Source: Glandiceps talaboti (taxonomy: Eukaryota > Hemichordata > Enteropneusta > Spengelidae). Taken from it: a stretch of DNA of 64,000 bases. The position numbers and the translations under genes are program-made. A model generated the notes under the pieces. That model ran no database searches and was not told the origin of the DNA. It worked only from the letters and a program-made list of their open reading frames with translations. Shown piece by piece: positions 33,704 through 45,997 of this stretch. Each line of letters opens with the position of its first letter. Position 1 is the stretch's first letter. The stretch is taken from assembly GCF_964340395.1 (NCBI RefSeq), contig NC_135553.1, forward strand, positions 14,671,001 to 14,735,000, read 5' to 3'.

Positions 33704-36142
33704 TAGCTCCGCTGTCAGCGAAAGCTGAAAGCGTAGCTTTAGGTATAGGTGGGTATTGAGGTATAGAGAGTAGAGTGAATCCTAGGTGTCCGTCAAACTT
33801 TTATATTTTTACTATCTACTCCGAAAGTGACAGTCGGAATTCTTCGATATTTGGTGTGCATGTTCCCTGGGGGGAGGCTATTCAGATTTGTTCATGCCAA
33901 GTTGATCTGTGCCATTTTCAATTTTTTATGATTTTTTTTCATATAATGTCATTTTCATCAACTCCTTGAAAACCTCTTATTAGATTGCTTTGATATCTGG
34001 CGTGTTGATGCGCAGGGGGTAGCTTACTCAGATTTGTTAATTTCAAGTCAGCACATCCTCATTTTTATTTTTTATGATTTTTTTTTTGTAATTTAAAAAA
34101 AAAATGAATATGTTAATGAGCATAATGACCGACGCCATATTGGAAATCAGTCGACGAGACTTTAAGTAAACTGCCACTTTTCAAAAGACACTATTGACGT
34201 CAAACAAGCAATGTAATATGTGCTATAGTCATAATTCTACGCATTGGGCGCCCAAATGACAAGCGTTTGTTCGAAACAGGGTTGTAAACTTCAAATCCAA
34301 TTCTGCACCCTTCTACATAATCAGCCAGTCCGCAACATCCTCATTTGCATACTCTATCCTGATTCGACCAGAAGCTGAAGGTGACCTCATTCGACCGAGC
34401 GATTTTCCACAGCAAGTATCTTGAGTATCAACACAGGACGTTCTTGGTACTCACTAAAATCACACTTCAGACCCACTATAAAAGTGTGATGTTTTCAGAT
34501 AACATGATGTAACTTGTGGTTAATTCTATATTGTCGTGCACTTTGGAATGACAGTGAACCAGAATTCAGACAACTTGCGTAAGGAAGGGCATGCCAGGCA
34601 TGCGGTTGAAGTTATGGCCGACAGTTCACATGTAAAGTTAAACGACATGAACGTGTCTTGCCTTTCCAAAATGCAAATATTTGGCAAGTAAAAATAATTA
34701 AAATAATTACAACTTTAATTTGGCTTCAGACTTTGCATTATTTTTTGCGTATCTTTCCCCGTTTTACATGTAAATCCGAAAAGGTTCTCTCTCATCATGT
34801 CATCAGTGTCAGTGATCATACCGCGCGGGATAGTCCTCGGGTGCACGAGTCTGTATTACTGACTTGACTCTAAACACCGGAGGGGGAGGGACAATTGTCA
34901 GAATCGAGTCCCGAATTCCTCCGTATGCAAGCAGGACTACGCGCGGGGCTGCTTTGAGTACGAGCGAAGTGAGGCATGTTGAGGTATTTTGTTGAGAATT
35001 ATAAATATTGCGAAATGTCAAGTACAAGGTTTAAATACAATGGAATGATGAAAAAAAATGGCAGAGTCTGCTGACAGGCGCCGGTCACAAGAAACACTGT
35101 GAATTAAAATATCAGACGATGTATGTATTAATCGCCGACAATCCACCCGTATGCACGAGGGACTAACCCGGAAGCAAGTCGTTGTCAGCCATACGTTACA
35201 GTGGTAACATCGTCCGAGAAATCGCTGCGTTCAGAGTGTCATTATTCACAGAATTGTTGTTTTCGAGTGAAAACCCGTCTTGAATTGTACAACTCTAACA
35301 AATGAAGACATGTCAAGTTATATTTTGAAAGTTGTATCGCTAGTTTGAGACGATTTTCTCACGTACTATAGTACTATCGAGGCTTACTTGGAAGTAGTAG
35401 GACCATACTCCAGTTCATCGGGAAGTTTAGCCAGTCCGATAATTCTTTCTGGTTTAGTTTACAACACTTTTGATCACACAGATTTTGTTGTTGTGATGAA
35501 AAGAAATTAAAAAAAGATCATTTCAACCATTTCGTTGTGTTTTCTTTGTGAAAGGTAACCGAACATGAACGAGTGTTACCACTGTAACGTATGGCTGAGA
35601 ATGACTCTCTTCCGGGTACTTGAGTTTGTCGCCGTACGGAAACTAAGATGGCGATTAATACATTTCTTCCCTATATATATCTACCACAACTAGTACAAGT
35701 TGAATGTTGTTGACTTTGTAAATTTGTTAGAAAATTGAAATTCAAATTGCCTCAAAATTATTTTAGATCCCTAGTTTATTTCATTCATCATTAAAATTTT
35801 CCAGGGTTACAGCTGTAAGACACTGGAATTATTTATAGCCAACCTCAAAATCCTCTTTTTTTACTTTTTCTTGTGTGAATTTCCCAGTCATTTTTTTCTG
35901 AGATTTTGTGCAATTTTTCATAACAGTAGATTTTTGTTATAAAATGGTGACTATGGTATAAAAGTACAATACATTACCAACTTCTGTGTAAAATGTGTTT
36001 TATAGTGAGACATCATATGAAACCACTAACCACTTTATTGCATCGCTAAAACAAAACTGCATAGTGAAGAGCTGAAGACCTGAACCACTTCTACATGTCA
36101 CCAAAATAAAAAATTGAATTAAAAAAAAAAACAGCGGAGCTA
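33704..36142. mobile_element. 2.4-kb element with 12-bp terminal inverted repeats and terminal hairpin
   Basis: TAGCTCCGCTGT at the left and ACAGCGGAGCTA at the right. The left end continues as a hairpin (CAGCGAAAGCTGAAAGCGTAGCT). It divides the CCTCAG..GACT-repeat tail of the antisense retroelement (33665 and 36172). It carries an inner inverted repeat at 35122-35663. No coding region is recognised. Confidence 0.65.
35122..35663. repeat. Inverted repeat of ~95-bp imperfect arms
   Basis: ATGTATTAATCGCC and its complement bound the structure, and TCAGCCATACGTTACAGTGG pairs with its exact complement at 35569-35604. The arms enclose about 345 bp. Possibly a MITE nested in the 33704-36142 element. 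Confidence 0.75.
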
Positions 36143-36268
36143 TTCTGACCGATAGGTCGCTTGTTTCTCATCAGTCCCTCAGCGAACTGTCCATGCGTTT
36201 TTCTCATCAGTCCTTCAATGGACTGTTAAACGCCTCCATGCGTTTTTCGAATTTCGCCTAGCATTTTT

Positions 36269-37622
36269 ACCTTCCGTAAGGAAGGTGATAATATACCGAT
36301 GAAGTCTGTGTGTGTGTGTGTGTGTCTCTATCACGATTTCCGAAAGAACGGCTGCATCAATTCAAACGAAATTTCATAGACATGTTCCGTAGGGTGATGG
36401 CCAGAACTGATTAGGTTTTAGTAATAATCCGATGAATATTAATGACCAATTTGAGTAATTAATCGATCGTACGAGTATAAAGTTGGCTGCAGATTCAGAT
36501 TCAGGTAGCCTTATCTTATGAACCTTATATTGAGCATCAGATGGCCACAGATCCGAAGACACCCGACGGACTCAAACCTGAAATAATACCATTGAGACTA
36601 CAGGGAAGGATTCTGCTTCACTGCCGTCGGGTGTATTTGGATCTGAGGCTACCTGAATCTGAATCTGACGCCAACTTTATACTCGTCCTCTACATAGCTC
36701 TACACTGATGACTGTTTTCAGGGGTTTCGTACGTGCCAACCTTATTTTGTGTTTCCCTTGGATCAGCACTCTGCATTGGCTGGACAAACACAAAAAAAGA
36801 AGACTCCGAGGCAGGGTATTTAAGTGATTCAAACTCACAAGAAAACAATTTTTTTTCTTGGCCTGAAAATAGGTTTACAATGAGCGTGGAGTTCACACAC
36901 AGGTGAAATATTTATCATCGTTTCTATTTCGTCAAATATGGACTTATCATTTTCAAATTTCACACACTGATGCGCAGATGAATAAAGAGAAATCGTGTCT
37001 TTTTAGATTTTCGATTAGACGTTTGGGAAGTATTATATTGACCGCGAACCGTCTCCTTTTTACCATGTTCTTTTCCGATTTCTCTCGATAACAAACTACC
37101 GCTGTTCGTTGCAAGGCTTGTACATAATCATTTATCTAGCTCTGTATCTCTGGATATAAATACACTCTCACATATTTATCAAGTGTAATAATCTATAATT
37201 TATACCCAAATCATGTGTGTGGTCAAAATATGGAAAACAGACCAAGCCTCACCTAGCCTGTGAAGAAAATTTCGCGACAATGTATCAATAATGGTGACCT
37301 ATACATTGACCTCTATATAATAGTGTACAGTGAGGGCGCGCCACTCAACAAAATCTTGACAATTTTCCCGTAAACTCGTGGTGGGACAGAAGGAAGTTCG
37401 ATACGCACATGCCATATCCTGGGTATGTTGGGGATCACGAAAGCCGAGTGAAGTCAAGGATGGCAAGCTTTCCTGTGCTGAGAATAGGAGGCATGGCGGG
37501 CATTTCAACAACATTTTTGACCACTATTACTTTCATTGGGATTTGACAAATCACAGATATAGAGCTAAATTTCTTGCATAAATCATGAAATTCCTTATGG
37601 AAGGCATTCAGCTAAAATCTGG
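36269..37622. mobile_element. Element of the 31260-32362 type
   Basis: It starts ACCTTCCGTAAGGAAGGTG, has a TG tract at 36309-36326, and ends ATTCCTTATGGAAGGCATTC then AGCTAAAATCTGGTTAT, matching the end at 32336-32362. It contains a foldback segment at 36469-36698. Confidence 0.65.
36469..36698. repeat. Foldback segment, ~100-bp arms
   Basis: TACGAGTATAAAGTTGGC and AGATTCAGATTCAGGTAGCC at the left pair with their complements at 36652-36698. A second pair (GATCCGAAGACACCCGACGG and its approximate complement) lies inside. Confidence 0.8.
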
Positions 37623-37689
37623 TTATTTTTTGTCCTGGCACTACGAAAGCAGTTGAAATTGCTAAGAGAAAAAACATCGACAGAATTAA

Positions 37690-37812
37690 GTCATGTTTCC
37701 TGTAAGGCTACAAAGTCGTAAGAGTTGATTATATTAAGGAAATCAATGATATCTGTACATCTTTGCTGAACACCTCGTATATTCCAAGTCATAAAAGATA
37801 AGGTGTTCCCTT
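37690..37812 (-). pseudogene. Antisense APE-endonuclease fragment of a non-LTR element
   Basis: The minus strand reads LSFMTWNIRGVQQRC, then DFLNIINSYDFVALQET, the typical N-terminus of a retroelement endonuclease. An in-frame TGA follows where Trp is usual. It ends about 55 bp upstream of the truncated exon 1 of A'. Confidence 0.75.
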
Positions 37813-37978
37813 GTATAATTCCATTACGTTTTCGAGTACACATTGGAGCAATGGTAAAAAAATAAAACATATGTATATATTGGGCAAGGATTTAATTTTC
37901 GTCAACTTCCAGTATTAATAGACAATGTGACAGTGGTTCCTCCGAATTTTACATCAGCTATTCGTAACGATGTGAAAG

Positions 37979-40900
37979 GTAAGATTCCAACAGACATACG
38001 ATATTATTGCTTTCATTGGGATGGTTATCTAGAATCTATGGAACATGTAATTTCGTCTGAGTATCTCAGTACACAGCATAAATCCATGGAAGACTATAAT
38101 TATTTGCAAGCCAATACAACTCTTTCTATAAAAATTAGTCTTTACAAATGTAGCAAATGTTGACAGAAAGCAACATAAGCTAATTTTTGATAGTGCTACC
38201 TATGGTACATATATAGGTTTGTGGTATTATACACTGCAGTAAAATATGATGTAACAAAAATATGTAGAATCAAATACAACTCCCAGTTGTTGGTTGTGGT
38301 GATAGGAAAGGAGAGAGAAGCGTGAACACTGTGGTTAAAGAGACATTGGGGATGTTGGTAAATGAAGAAGGTTGTTCTTGGTCCAGGCAATGTCTACTAT
38401 TTGCGGATCTGGCCTTCAACCATAGGGACTCGGAATAGGCATTTGTATTTGTTTTGAAATGTTTATTTCCAAGTTTGTTTGTTTACTTTTTACTTTGTAG
38501 AAAGAGACGCTTCCCTTGTTACAGGGGTTGCCGACATTCTCTAAGGGTCGCCGCTCGAGAGCGCTCGCTAGAATAGCTCATTCATTATTAATAAGGTAGC
38601 CATAGTAAAGCCAAAAGAACCAATTGATTTAGAAAAAAAGAACACAACACCAGCTTTTCAAATTGTTACTTTATTACGTGACACCTTGCAAGGAAAAGAT
38701 GTTTTGAATCAACACTGATTTTACTAGTCATGACGTCATTTGGCATCTGTTTTCTCCGGTTGATTAAATTTTAGTTCAATCTTTACAAATTATATGTACA
38801 ACAGTTTTTCATGCTATAACCAATCGTTTTAAGCTGCATATACTGAAATATCACAATGTATAAATATATTTAATTAGTGTGTTACTTGTCTGTGGTTAGT
38901 GTTAAACTTACCTAGTGTGTTCACAAATCACTTCCTGTACCACAGACAGGGAAAAGACTGCGCCTGTATGTATAATCATAAACAATAGAGAAAGGATCTC
39001 CCCTCCACTGTCTATTATACAATAACAAATTATTAATTAAATTTTTCCCAATAAATGACTTACAAATAGGAGCTTGACATAATGTTATTCCACAATGTTT
39101 TAAGGTGGGTCGCGGCTAATTCGGTGCGCGCGTACTTTTCTGTTATCGTCACTTCACGGTTTCGAGTGTTCTAAAGATCAGCGCGGGCTACTAATAAAGT
39201 GTCTTGTTGCGCGTTATTGCAGTGGCATAAAAAAAATTTAAAAAAAATTGGTACAAAGCTGGGAAAATTTTTAGGCCAATCGTATTGATTCTAACGTATG
39301 AAAACGGAGATCCCGTTCATTAGGAATGAGGCCCTGATATCCGAAGCAGACATTGTTATTACATCGACCTAGCCAATATGACTGTGAAAGTACAGGCAGA
39401 AGACAGAATTTCTGGACAACATTATCTTGACAACTAAAAAAAAAAGTACCAATCATCATAAATGTCTTGTTTAAATTTTGAAGTACAACTGACGCTCGTT
39501 GGGAAACCGTGTCGTATTTGCAATAAAGTTGCTTTAGGTGCGACAGAGCTATATTTGGAAAAGAACCAATCTTCATAGAATGAAAAGAATACATCGGCTA
39601 AAATTTATTGTACATCTCAGTGACGGTCGGTTTGTTTAGGTAACTTTTAAAAGTAGTACTAGTACTGATCATCATAGAATAAGAAATGTTGGCGGCCAAA
39701 ATGTAATGTTTTAACTCTATTTCTATAGTGGGATAAGGTTTTAATGAGGCATAAGAATTTTCTTCTCCGAGCCCCCGGGTATCTTTTTTTATTCTAATCG
39801 CTAAAATTTGATGTAAACTTACTAATTCTCATCCAATAAAAATATCATCACCTTCAATCTAATGTACAATCCATAAAAGAATGTCTCACTCATAAAGTTA
39901 GCCAGAAATAGATTGCTTTTCAAACTGTAGAGGATGCCAAAGTAACCCTATATCTGTTACCTCAGACCACTATAGACCTCTATAGTGGTCAGGTATAGTG
40001 AAACATGTTACCCACAATACATTGATGTAATTGTTGTGTATGGTGTTTAGCATCCTAATGTTTGTTTTATAAGGAAAAGTGGAAATATTGTTTTGGAATA
40101 TATGTCGAATATTAATTCTATACCTTTTAGTTGTGAAGTTTCAATGGAGATTACCATGGCAACCATTGATTTTTCTAGTTTTTGATTACACCTGTACACA
40201 TTTTGAGGAACCTATAGTGTCGTCAAATAATTAATAGCGAGCCTCCTTAAGATGGAAACTATAGTAAAGTTGTTTTGTTAATCCAAAATTAACCATTTCC
40301 AAGCTATATGTCTATAATAAAAGCTGGATAACTTGGATAGGTCCTGTCTTTTTTTAGTACGGACCAGAGGGCGCTAAACCTTAAATAGAAATTTAACATG
40401 TCACGACTCCGTTCAAACTCTTTTATAGTGGTCTGAGGATCGAGTCAGCACCAACGAGGTGCGAGGAAACGAATATGTGCCATGCGTTAGTCCTCAGACC
40501 ATCAAAGAATTGTATTAGTGGTCTGACATTAGTCAATAAGCATTAATATTTGGGGAGGGGGTTGTGTGTTTTTATGAATATTATAAGAAAATAGTTCAAT
40601 TAAATTTGCAGGTCAGTTTTACTGCTAATGTGCTATGAGATGGCGTTAAACAGCGTCACCATGTGATTAGAACCAATAGTCTTTGTACTGTGAGGACGCT
40701 GTTCGCCCTGTCTAAGTATCACATAGGGATATTGCAGCAGAATGTAGCTGTGTCTAGTTTTTAGGTTTGTATAAACGAACGTTTATAATAGCGAAATTCT
40801 CGGCATGAGGGAAGGCGATCATAATCAAAATTCCCATACGACTTGACTACAGGCTATGGAGGTAAGAAGTCGATCCTTGTCCCTTTTCTAGGGTTAAGTC

Positions 40901-41030
40901 GGGGGTTAAGTCTATTAAATTAGAGTAACGACCTATCAAAATGTGAAAGGTGCGATTGTCATACATTTATGAAGTGTATTGTTATTCAAAACCCTGAACT
41001 TGAAATGTCATCTTTTGTATATTTTACCAG
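37979..41030 (+). other. Intron 1 of A'
   Basis: It aligns to gene A intron 1 throughout but lacks the ~1.04-kb segment found there at 8795-9836. No other gene is seen. Confidence 0.7.
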
Positions 41031-42071
41031 CACAATCACAAAAGAAGTCCCTTGACTGTATTGTTCGCATGGCTGAACCGGGGACATTTCCTCTGGTAGC
41101 ATTGATCAGCTCTCCTGGTTCTGGTAATACATGGACTCGACATCTCATTCAACAAGCAACGGGGTTTTACACAGGATCAATGTATCAATACCCAGGGCTA
41201 GGTGATAATGGTAAGTTGAAGTGCACAATGTGTTCTAAATAGAAATACAAGAGAAATGACTTTGTGCATAGACCCTACTATGATTTGTGTTATTTGAAAG
41301 AACGTGTACTTACATCCAAAATATACACCCTATAACGTCTCATCATTTGTTCAACGTGGTACCCCTCCGCGAATCACTGTGACGTAATTCCCTCGTTGTC
41401 AGCTTCTAGTACAGAAGGGTTCCACATTCGACTTTCGATACAAGAACTGTGTCACAAGTGTACGTAGCACCTTTGAACCCAATTGTTTTATACCGTATGG
41501 AATAGCCAAACTTTACTTGTGTTAGAGAAGTATGGACTTCAAGAGACGTTGCAGTTATTAGAAATGTCATGAATTTGAAAGTTTTACTGTATGAAATTGT
41601 GTACTGTTTGGGAAAACATACATGCATCAAAGTTGGCAGGGTAATACGGTAGCATTGCTTTCAATCAAAGGTTTGAACGATAAAGTACTGCACCATCATT
41701 CCATAATGATACATCACTGAAATTGTTCTGGTGCATACGCATTGACATAGATTTAGCGTATACTAACCACAACATTACCGAGACAGCAACATGCGTTCAA
41801 GTAGCTGTTTGCTTTGGTGGCATGGCCGCCGAATAGGCACCCACATAATTCAAGTACATAGTACATGTTGGTCAACAAGTAAATGGGAATGTCACCTAAA
41901 CGTAGATAGTATGTGCACGTGAAGTCAACCCATTCAGCCAACTTCACTTAAAATAACCGTGAAATATAACCAATTACTCGTGAGCAAATGTTCATAATAC
42001 TTAACTTGTTCGAATTACTTTCACAAGTTCCCTATACATATATACACGTATCTATATATAATATCATAAAC

Positions 42072-42179
42072 CACACAGTTCTGACCCAAATATTTCGAAG
42101 AGACTGAGCTGCTCATCATCGGTGTGTCTCCAGCTCTGTCAAATTCTGTCTCTTCGAAATATTTAGGTCAGAACTGTAT
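42072..42179. repeat. Inverted repeat, 30-bp arms (copy in unit 2)
   Basis: Same structure as 11782-11889. Confidence 0.85.
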
Positions 42180-42243
42180 GGTACATGATATTATTTATAT
42201 ATAGAACCTCCGTGTAAAGTGTTATATATATAGATAAAGTGTG

Positions 42244-42369
<126 letters not shown>

Positions 42370-43697
42370 TGTAAAACGAATAGTGCTGATATCAGACTGT
42401 CTTCGTCTATATGCTGCCTGGAATTACAGCAACTGTATTACAGCACTGATTTTTTTGGGTGCGAACCCAAATATTGATATATTGCACCATGCTGTATGTA
42501 CTTCTACACAACATGTGTTTATCCACATGTGATTCAATACTATTCAAAGTATGCAATATTAATGTCATTATGTCTAACAAAACTGTTCCAGTTGCAGTCA
42601 TAATCCTAAGTTATAGCAACTATGGTAGCGACCTGAAGCTTGAAACAAAGTGTGTCAGAATATTGCGTAAATGTTAAACTATGACCTCAAACAAGTGCGT
42701 TCGTGTTTGTTTTATAAGGATATCCAGGCGAGATGGAAGACCCCTCTTCAGGCACTACTTTAACAATGAAAACTCATCACTTGTATTCGAAGCTTTCATC
42801 GGAGATGCAAAATAATTTGACCGCTGCTATTGTGCTGATACGTAACCCCATCGATGTTATCATAGCTGAAAGAAATCGACAATTTTCAAAGAGCCAAACT
42901 GCAGTAGCTTTGCACATGTGGGATAGAAGACTACGAAATAGCACAGGTAAAGTTTCATTGTTAATTTAGTACTCCTAGAAAGTATATAATCCTTGTTGTA
43001 AGGGCTGTCGTACTTAATTCTATGTAACATTTTCTCATGACCCGACCAACCTTACATTGCTTCAGTCTGGCGAAATAATAAAAAAGGCGCCCTCTGTGGC
43101 AGGATTAGCAAAATTGATAACGTCACTGATTACACTGATGGCGACTAAACGATCGCGTATCTGAACGAAAATTATCATTTAATTTTGTGACATTTTTGTT
43201 GTGTCAGACTACGGTGTGGTTCAAATTGTAACCGATTCGTATATTTCATTTCAGCGTGGCTAAAATTTGCCGCATTTAATGCGAGAATGTATAGGGATCG
43301 AGTTTTGACGTGGTCGGACTCTGGGCTTCCTATTCTTGTCGTCCATTACGAAAATCTCAAACAAAACAAAATCCACGAATTGAAGAGGATGGCAGCCTTT
43401 CTTAATGTATCTGAGACTGTTACTGAAGAGAGAATACGATGCGTTATAAACAATACGGAGGGTAATTACCATCGAAAATTCGACGACAGACAGAAAGCAT
43501 ATGATATGTTTACAGACAAACTGAAGATTGCTGTGATAGGGTTCATGAAATCTTTGGCAAAATACCTACCAGATTCGTCCCCAATACCGTGGGAAGTATG
43601 CTTCGATCCACGGTTAGGTAACATCCCGAATATATCAAATGTACCTTCATTACCATTAAATTATAACATACCATTGGAGAATCTCTTGAGGAAATAG

Positions 43698-45048
43698 TAG
43701 AGTTTGCATGAAGGACATGATTTATTCAGTACATTAGGCCACCCTTGTACAATATGAAAATAGATATGAAATAAGTATATAGAAAACAATCGGAATAGAA
43801 CGTAATAAGCCAAATAAACATCAAAGAAGCTGAATTAAATATTTCTGATGATCTTGTTTCTTAATTTAAAACTATAGGCTAGATTCGGGATTGTATTGTC
43901 GGCCGGAAGTGCGTGACATCATAATTACCGTACGAAGACAAGTTCCATTGGAAGGTTCGCAAATTGTTGTTGATATTGTAAAGGCGACTGATCGTGTTAA
44001 CTTCCGTAATGGAGCCTTCAGGTGATTACTGGTGAGGACAGTGGGAAATCAAGCCCGGTATGTGACCCTCCCTCTGGTCCGTTGTGCTGAGAAGTGACCC
44101 ACCCTCAATTCCTTTCTCTAAAATATGACCCTCCCCCGTTCAAATATTTCATTGAATGAATATTTTTGAGATCACAGAGGGAGACTGTGAAAAAGATTTT
44201 AACCAAAATATTTTCTCCTCAGTGCCCCCCCCCCCCCTAGCCGAAAAGTCTGCTCGTTCCCTAAGGTAAAAGAAAGGCGGTCGAATCTTGAACGAATGTA
44301 CAGTATTTCAGTTTTCCCGTCATTCAGCTGCAACATGTTGAGGGACATCCGATTCGTTATGTCCAGGAAAATATAAATAACTATGAAGACAAAAGCGTAG
44401 TTGAAAGTTAATTCCCTTACGTTAGCCAGTGGAGAAGAAATTTGTTCTCCAATGTCTATGCTTACATCCACCATCATGATGGACATACTACGTACCATGG
44501 ACCATCTATTATTGCTATAATAGATCCATGACCTGACAGCCCGGCTAAGATTAAGCAGAATAAAATTCACATTTGAATGAATTGGATCACACTGACAATT
44601 CAATTTAAATCATCGTCCCATTCTTCAAAGAAAAAGGAACAATGTATCATAGTCAAAAATAATTTTTCTTGTGAAACATGCTCGAGTGAATTCTATGCCA
44701 CTGAAAATTTCGTGTTGTTGTCACACAATGTTATTAACATCATTTACATGCCTCACATTTTTGAATGTCAACTCCAAAGCGAGTCTCTACAGTAATGTAA
44801 GGCTATTGTTGCGTAACTTACTACCATTGATAAGTCTTTTCTTTCACCTCAAGTCCTCAATTATTCTTTGTTCCACTTTCTATTGCGAACTTACAAAAGA
44901 CTGAACAAAGACGTTAATTTTCATTGCTAATTCTTTTCAATTTTATTCGATTTGCTGAATATAAACCATGGTCATGTTTTATCATTCAGGTCTTGGACAC
45001 CTATTGTTAGTGGTCTCAGAGTACCGGTCTATCGTATGCTGCTCAAAC
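43698..45048. other. A'-B' intergenic region
   Basis: Colinear with 13405-14771: poly(A) signal at 43813, inverted PIF-family fragment, C-run at 44223-44237 and the RT remnant on the minus strand (44230-44603). No new gene. Confidence 0.65.
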
Positions 45049-45051
45049 TTA

Positions 45052-45824
45052 GGGAGCCATCAGTAATTACAAGGGAGGAGGGCCAAGGGAATCAGAGGGG
45101 TAGTCACCTTTTATAAACCGGCTGTCGGAGGAGGGCCATATTTTAATAAATTGTGATTAGGGAAGGGTCAAATTTTTCTTCGACTCATTGTATTGCCTGA
45201 CATTGCATTATTTGTTTGTGTCATTCCATTGCTGCCATTTGGGTTAGGGTTTGATAGGTTTCCATGATATCAGCATATATCAATGAAATTGCTGCTGACA
45301 ACAATGTAGTGAATTAATTTCATATGTTGTCACTGGTGTGAAGAGCTGAGTGGATCTCACAAATATACAAAAATGGGAACAGTTAGGTAAGATATTATGG
45401 ATAATGTTGAGATCATGACTTTGTTGCCGACTATGTCAGGAGTGTGTCAATCTAATCGGTGGGAGTTACAGCCTTCGGATCAGCCAATGAGATCCAAACA
45501 CGGGTATTTATTAATGCAGTGCCTTCACACTCATCCACGTGGTGATAGTAGTGGGAAATAACCAATACCTTTAAAACTTTTAACATTGGTGGTAGCGGTG
45601 GAACTGAATCCTAACCAATGATTCTGAAACTCGTGTTCTATTGCATTTAACTCACATTTACAACTACTTAAACAAGAGGAGGGTCATGTTTTAGAGAAAA
45701 AAAAAAGAAATTTGAGGGAGGGCCACTTTTTAGCACGACAGAATCGGGGAGGGTCACATTTTAGGCAACAGCCCGAACCTGATTTTCCCCCGGCCCTCCC
45801 CTCTTGTAATTACTGACGGCTCCC
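45052..45824. mobile_element. PIF/Harbinger-like element upstream of B' (copy of 14775-15541)
   Basis: Same termini and TTA flanks (45049-45051 and 45825-45827). It is present in both units, so it inserted before they separated. Confidence 0.85.
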
Positions 45825-45997
45825 TTAGACAGGTTGTCATGTCCATGAGTGATTCGTAGAATAGTGAAAGACCCGGGATTTACTTCCAGAATCAATCCAA
45901 CTTCGTTAATCGTGTGCATTTTGTTTATGCTTCCTTTTCTTGCAAGAAAATACACAACACGATAGTTCCCTCTGGTTCTGGATGTACAACTGTGGCA

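Larger units (their letters stand above)
30342..37867. other. Intergenic transposon nest between unit 1 and unit 2
   Basis: No host gene is recognised. It contains an antisense retroelement (about 30550-33700) cut by at least two younger elements, the 33704-36142 element, the 36269-37622 element and an antisense endonuclease fragment ending about 60 bp before the A' exon. The sequence just after gene B (30342-30550) has no clear poly(A) signal. Confidence 0.7.
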
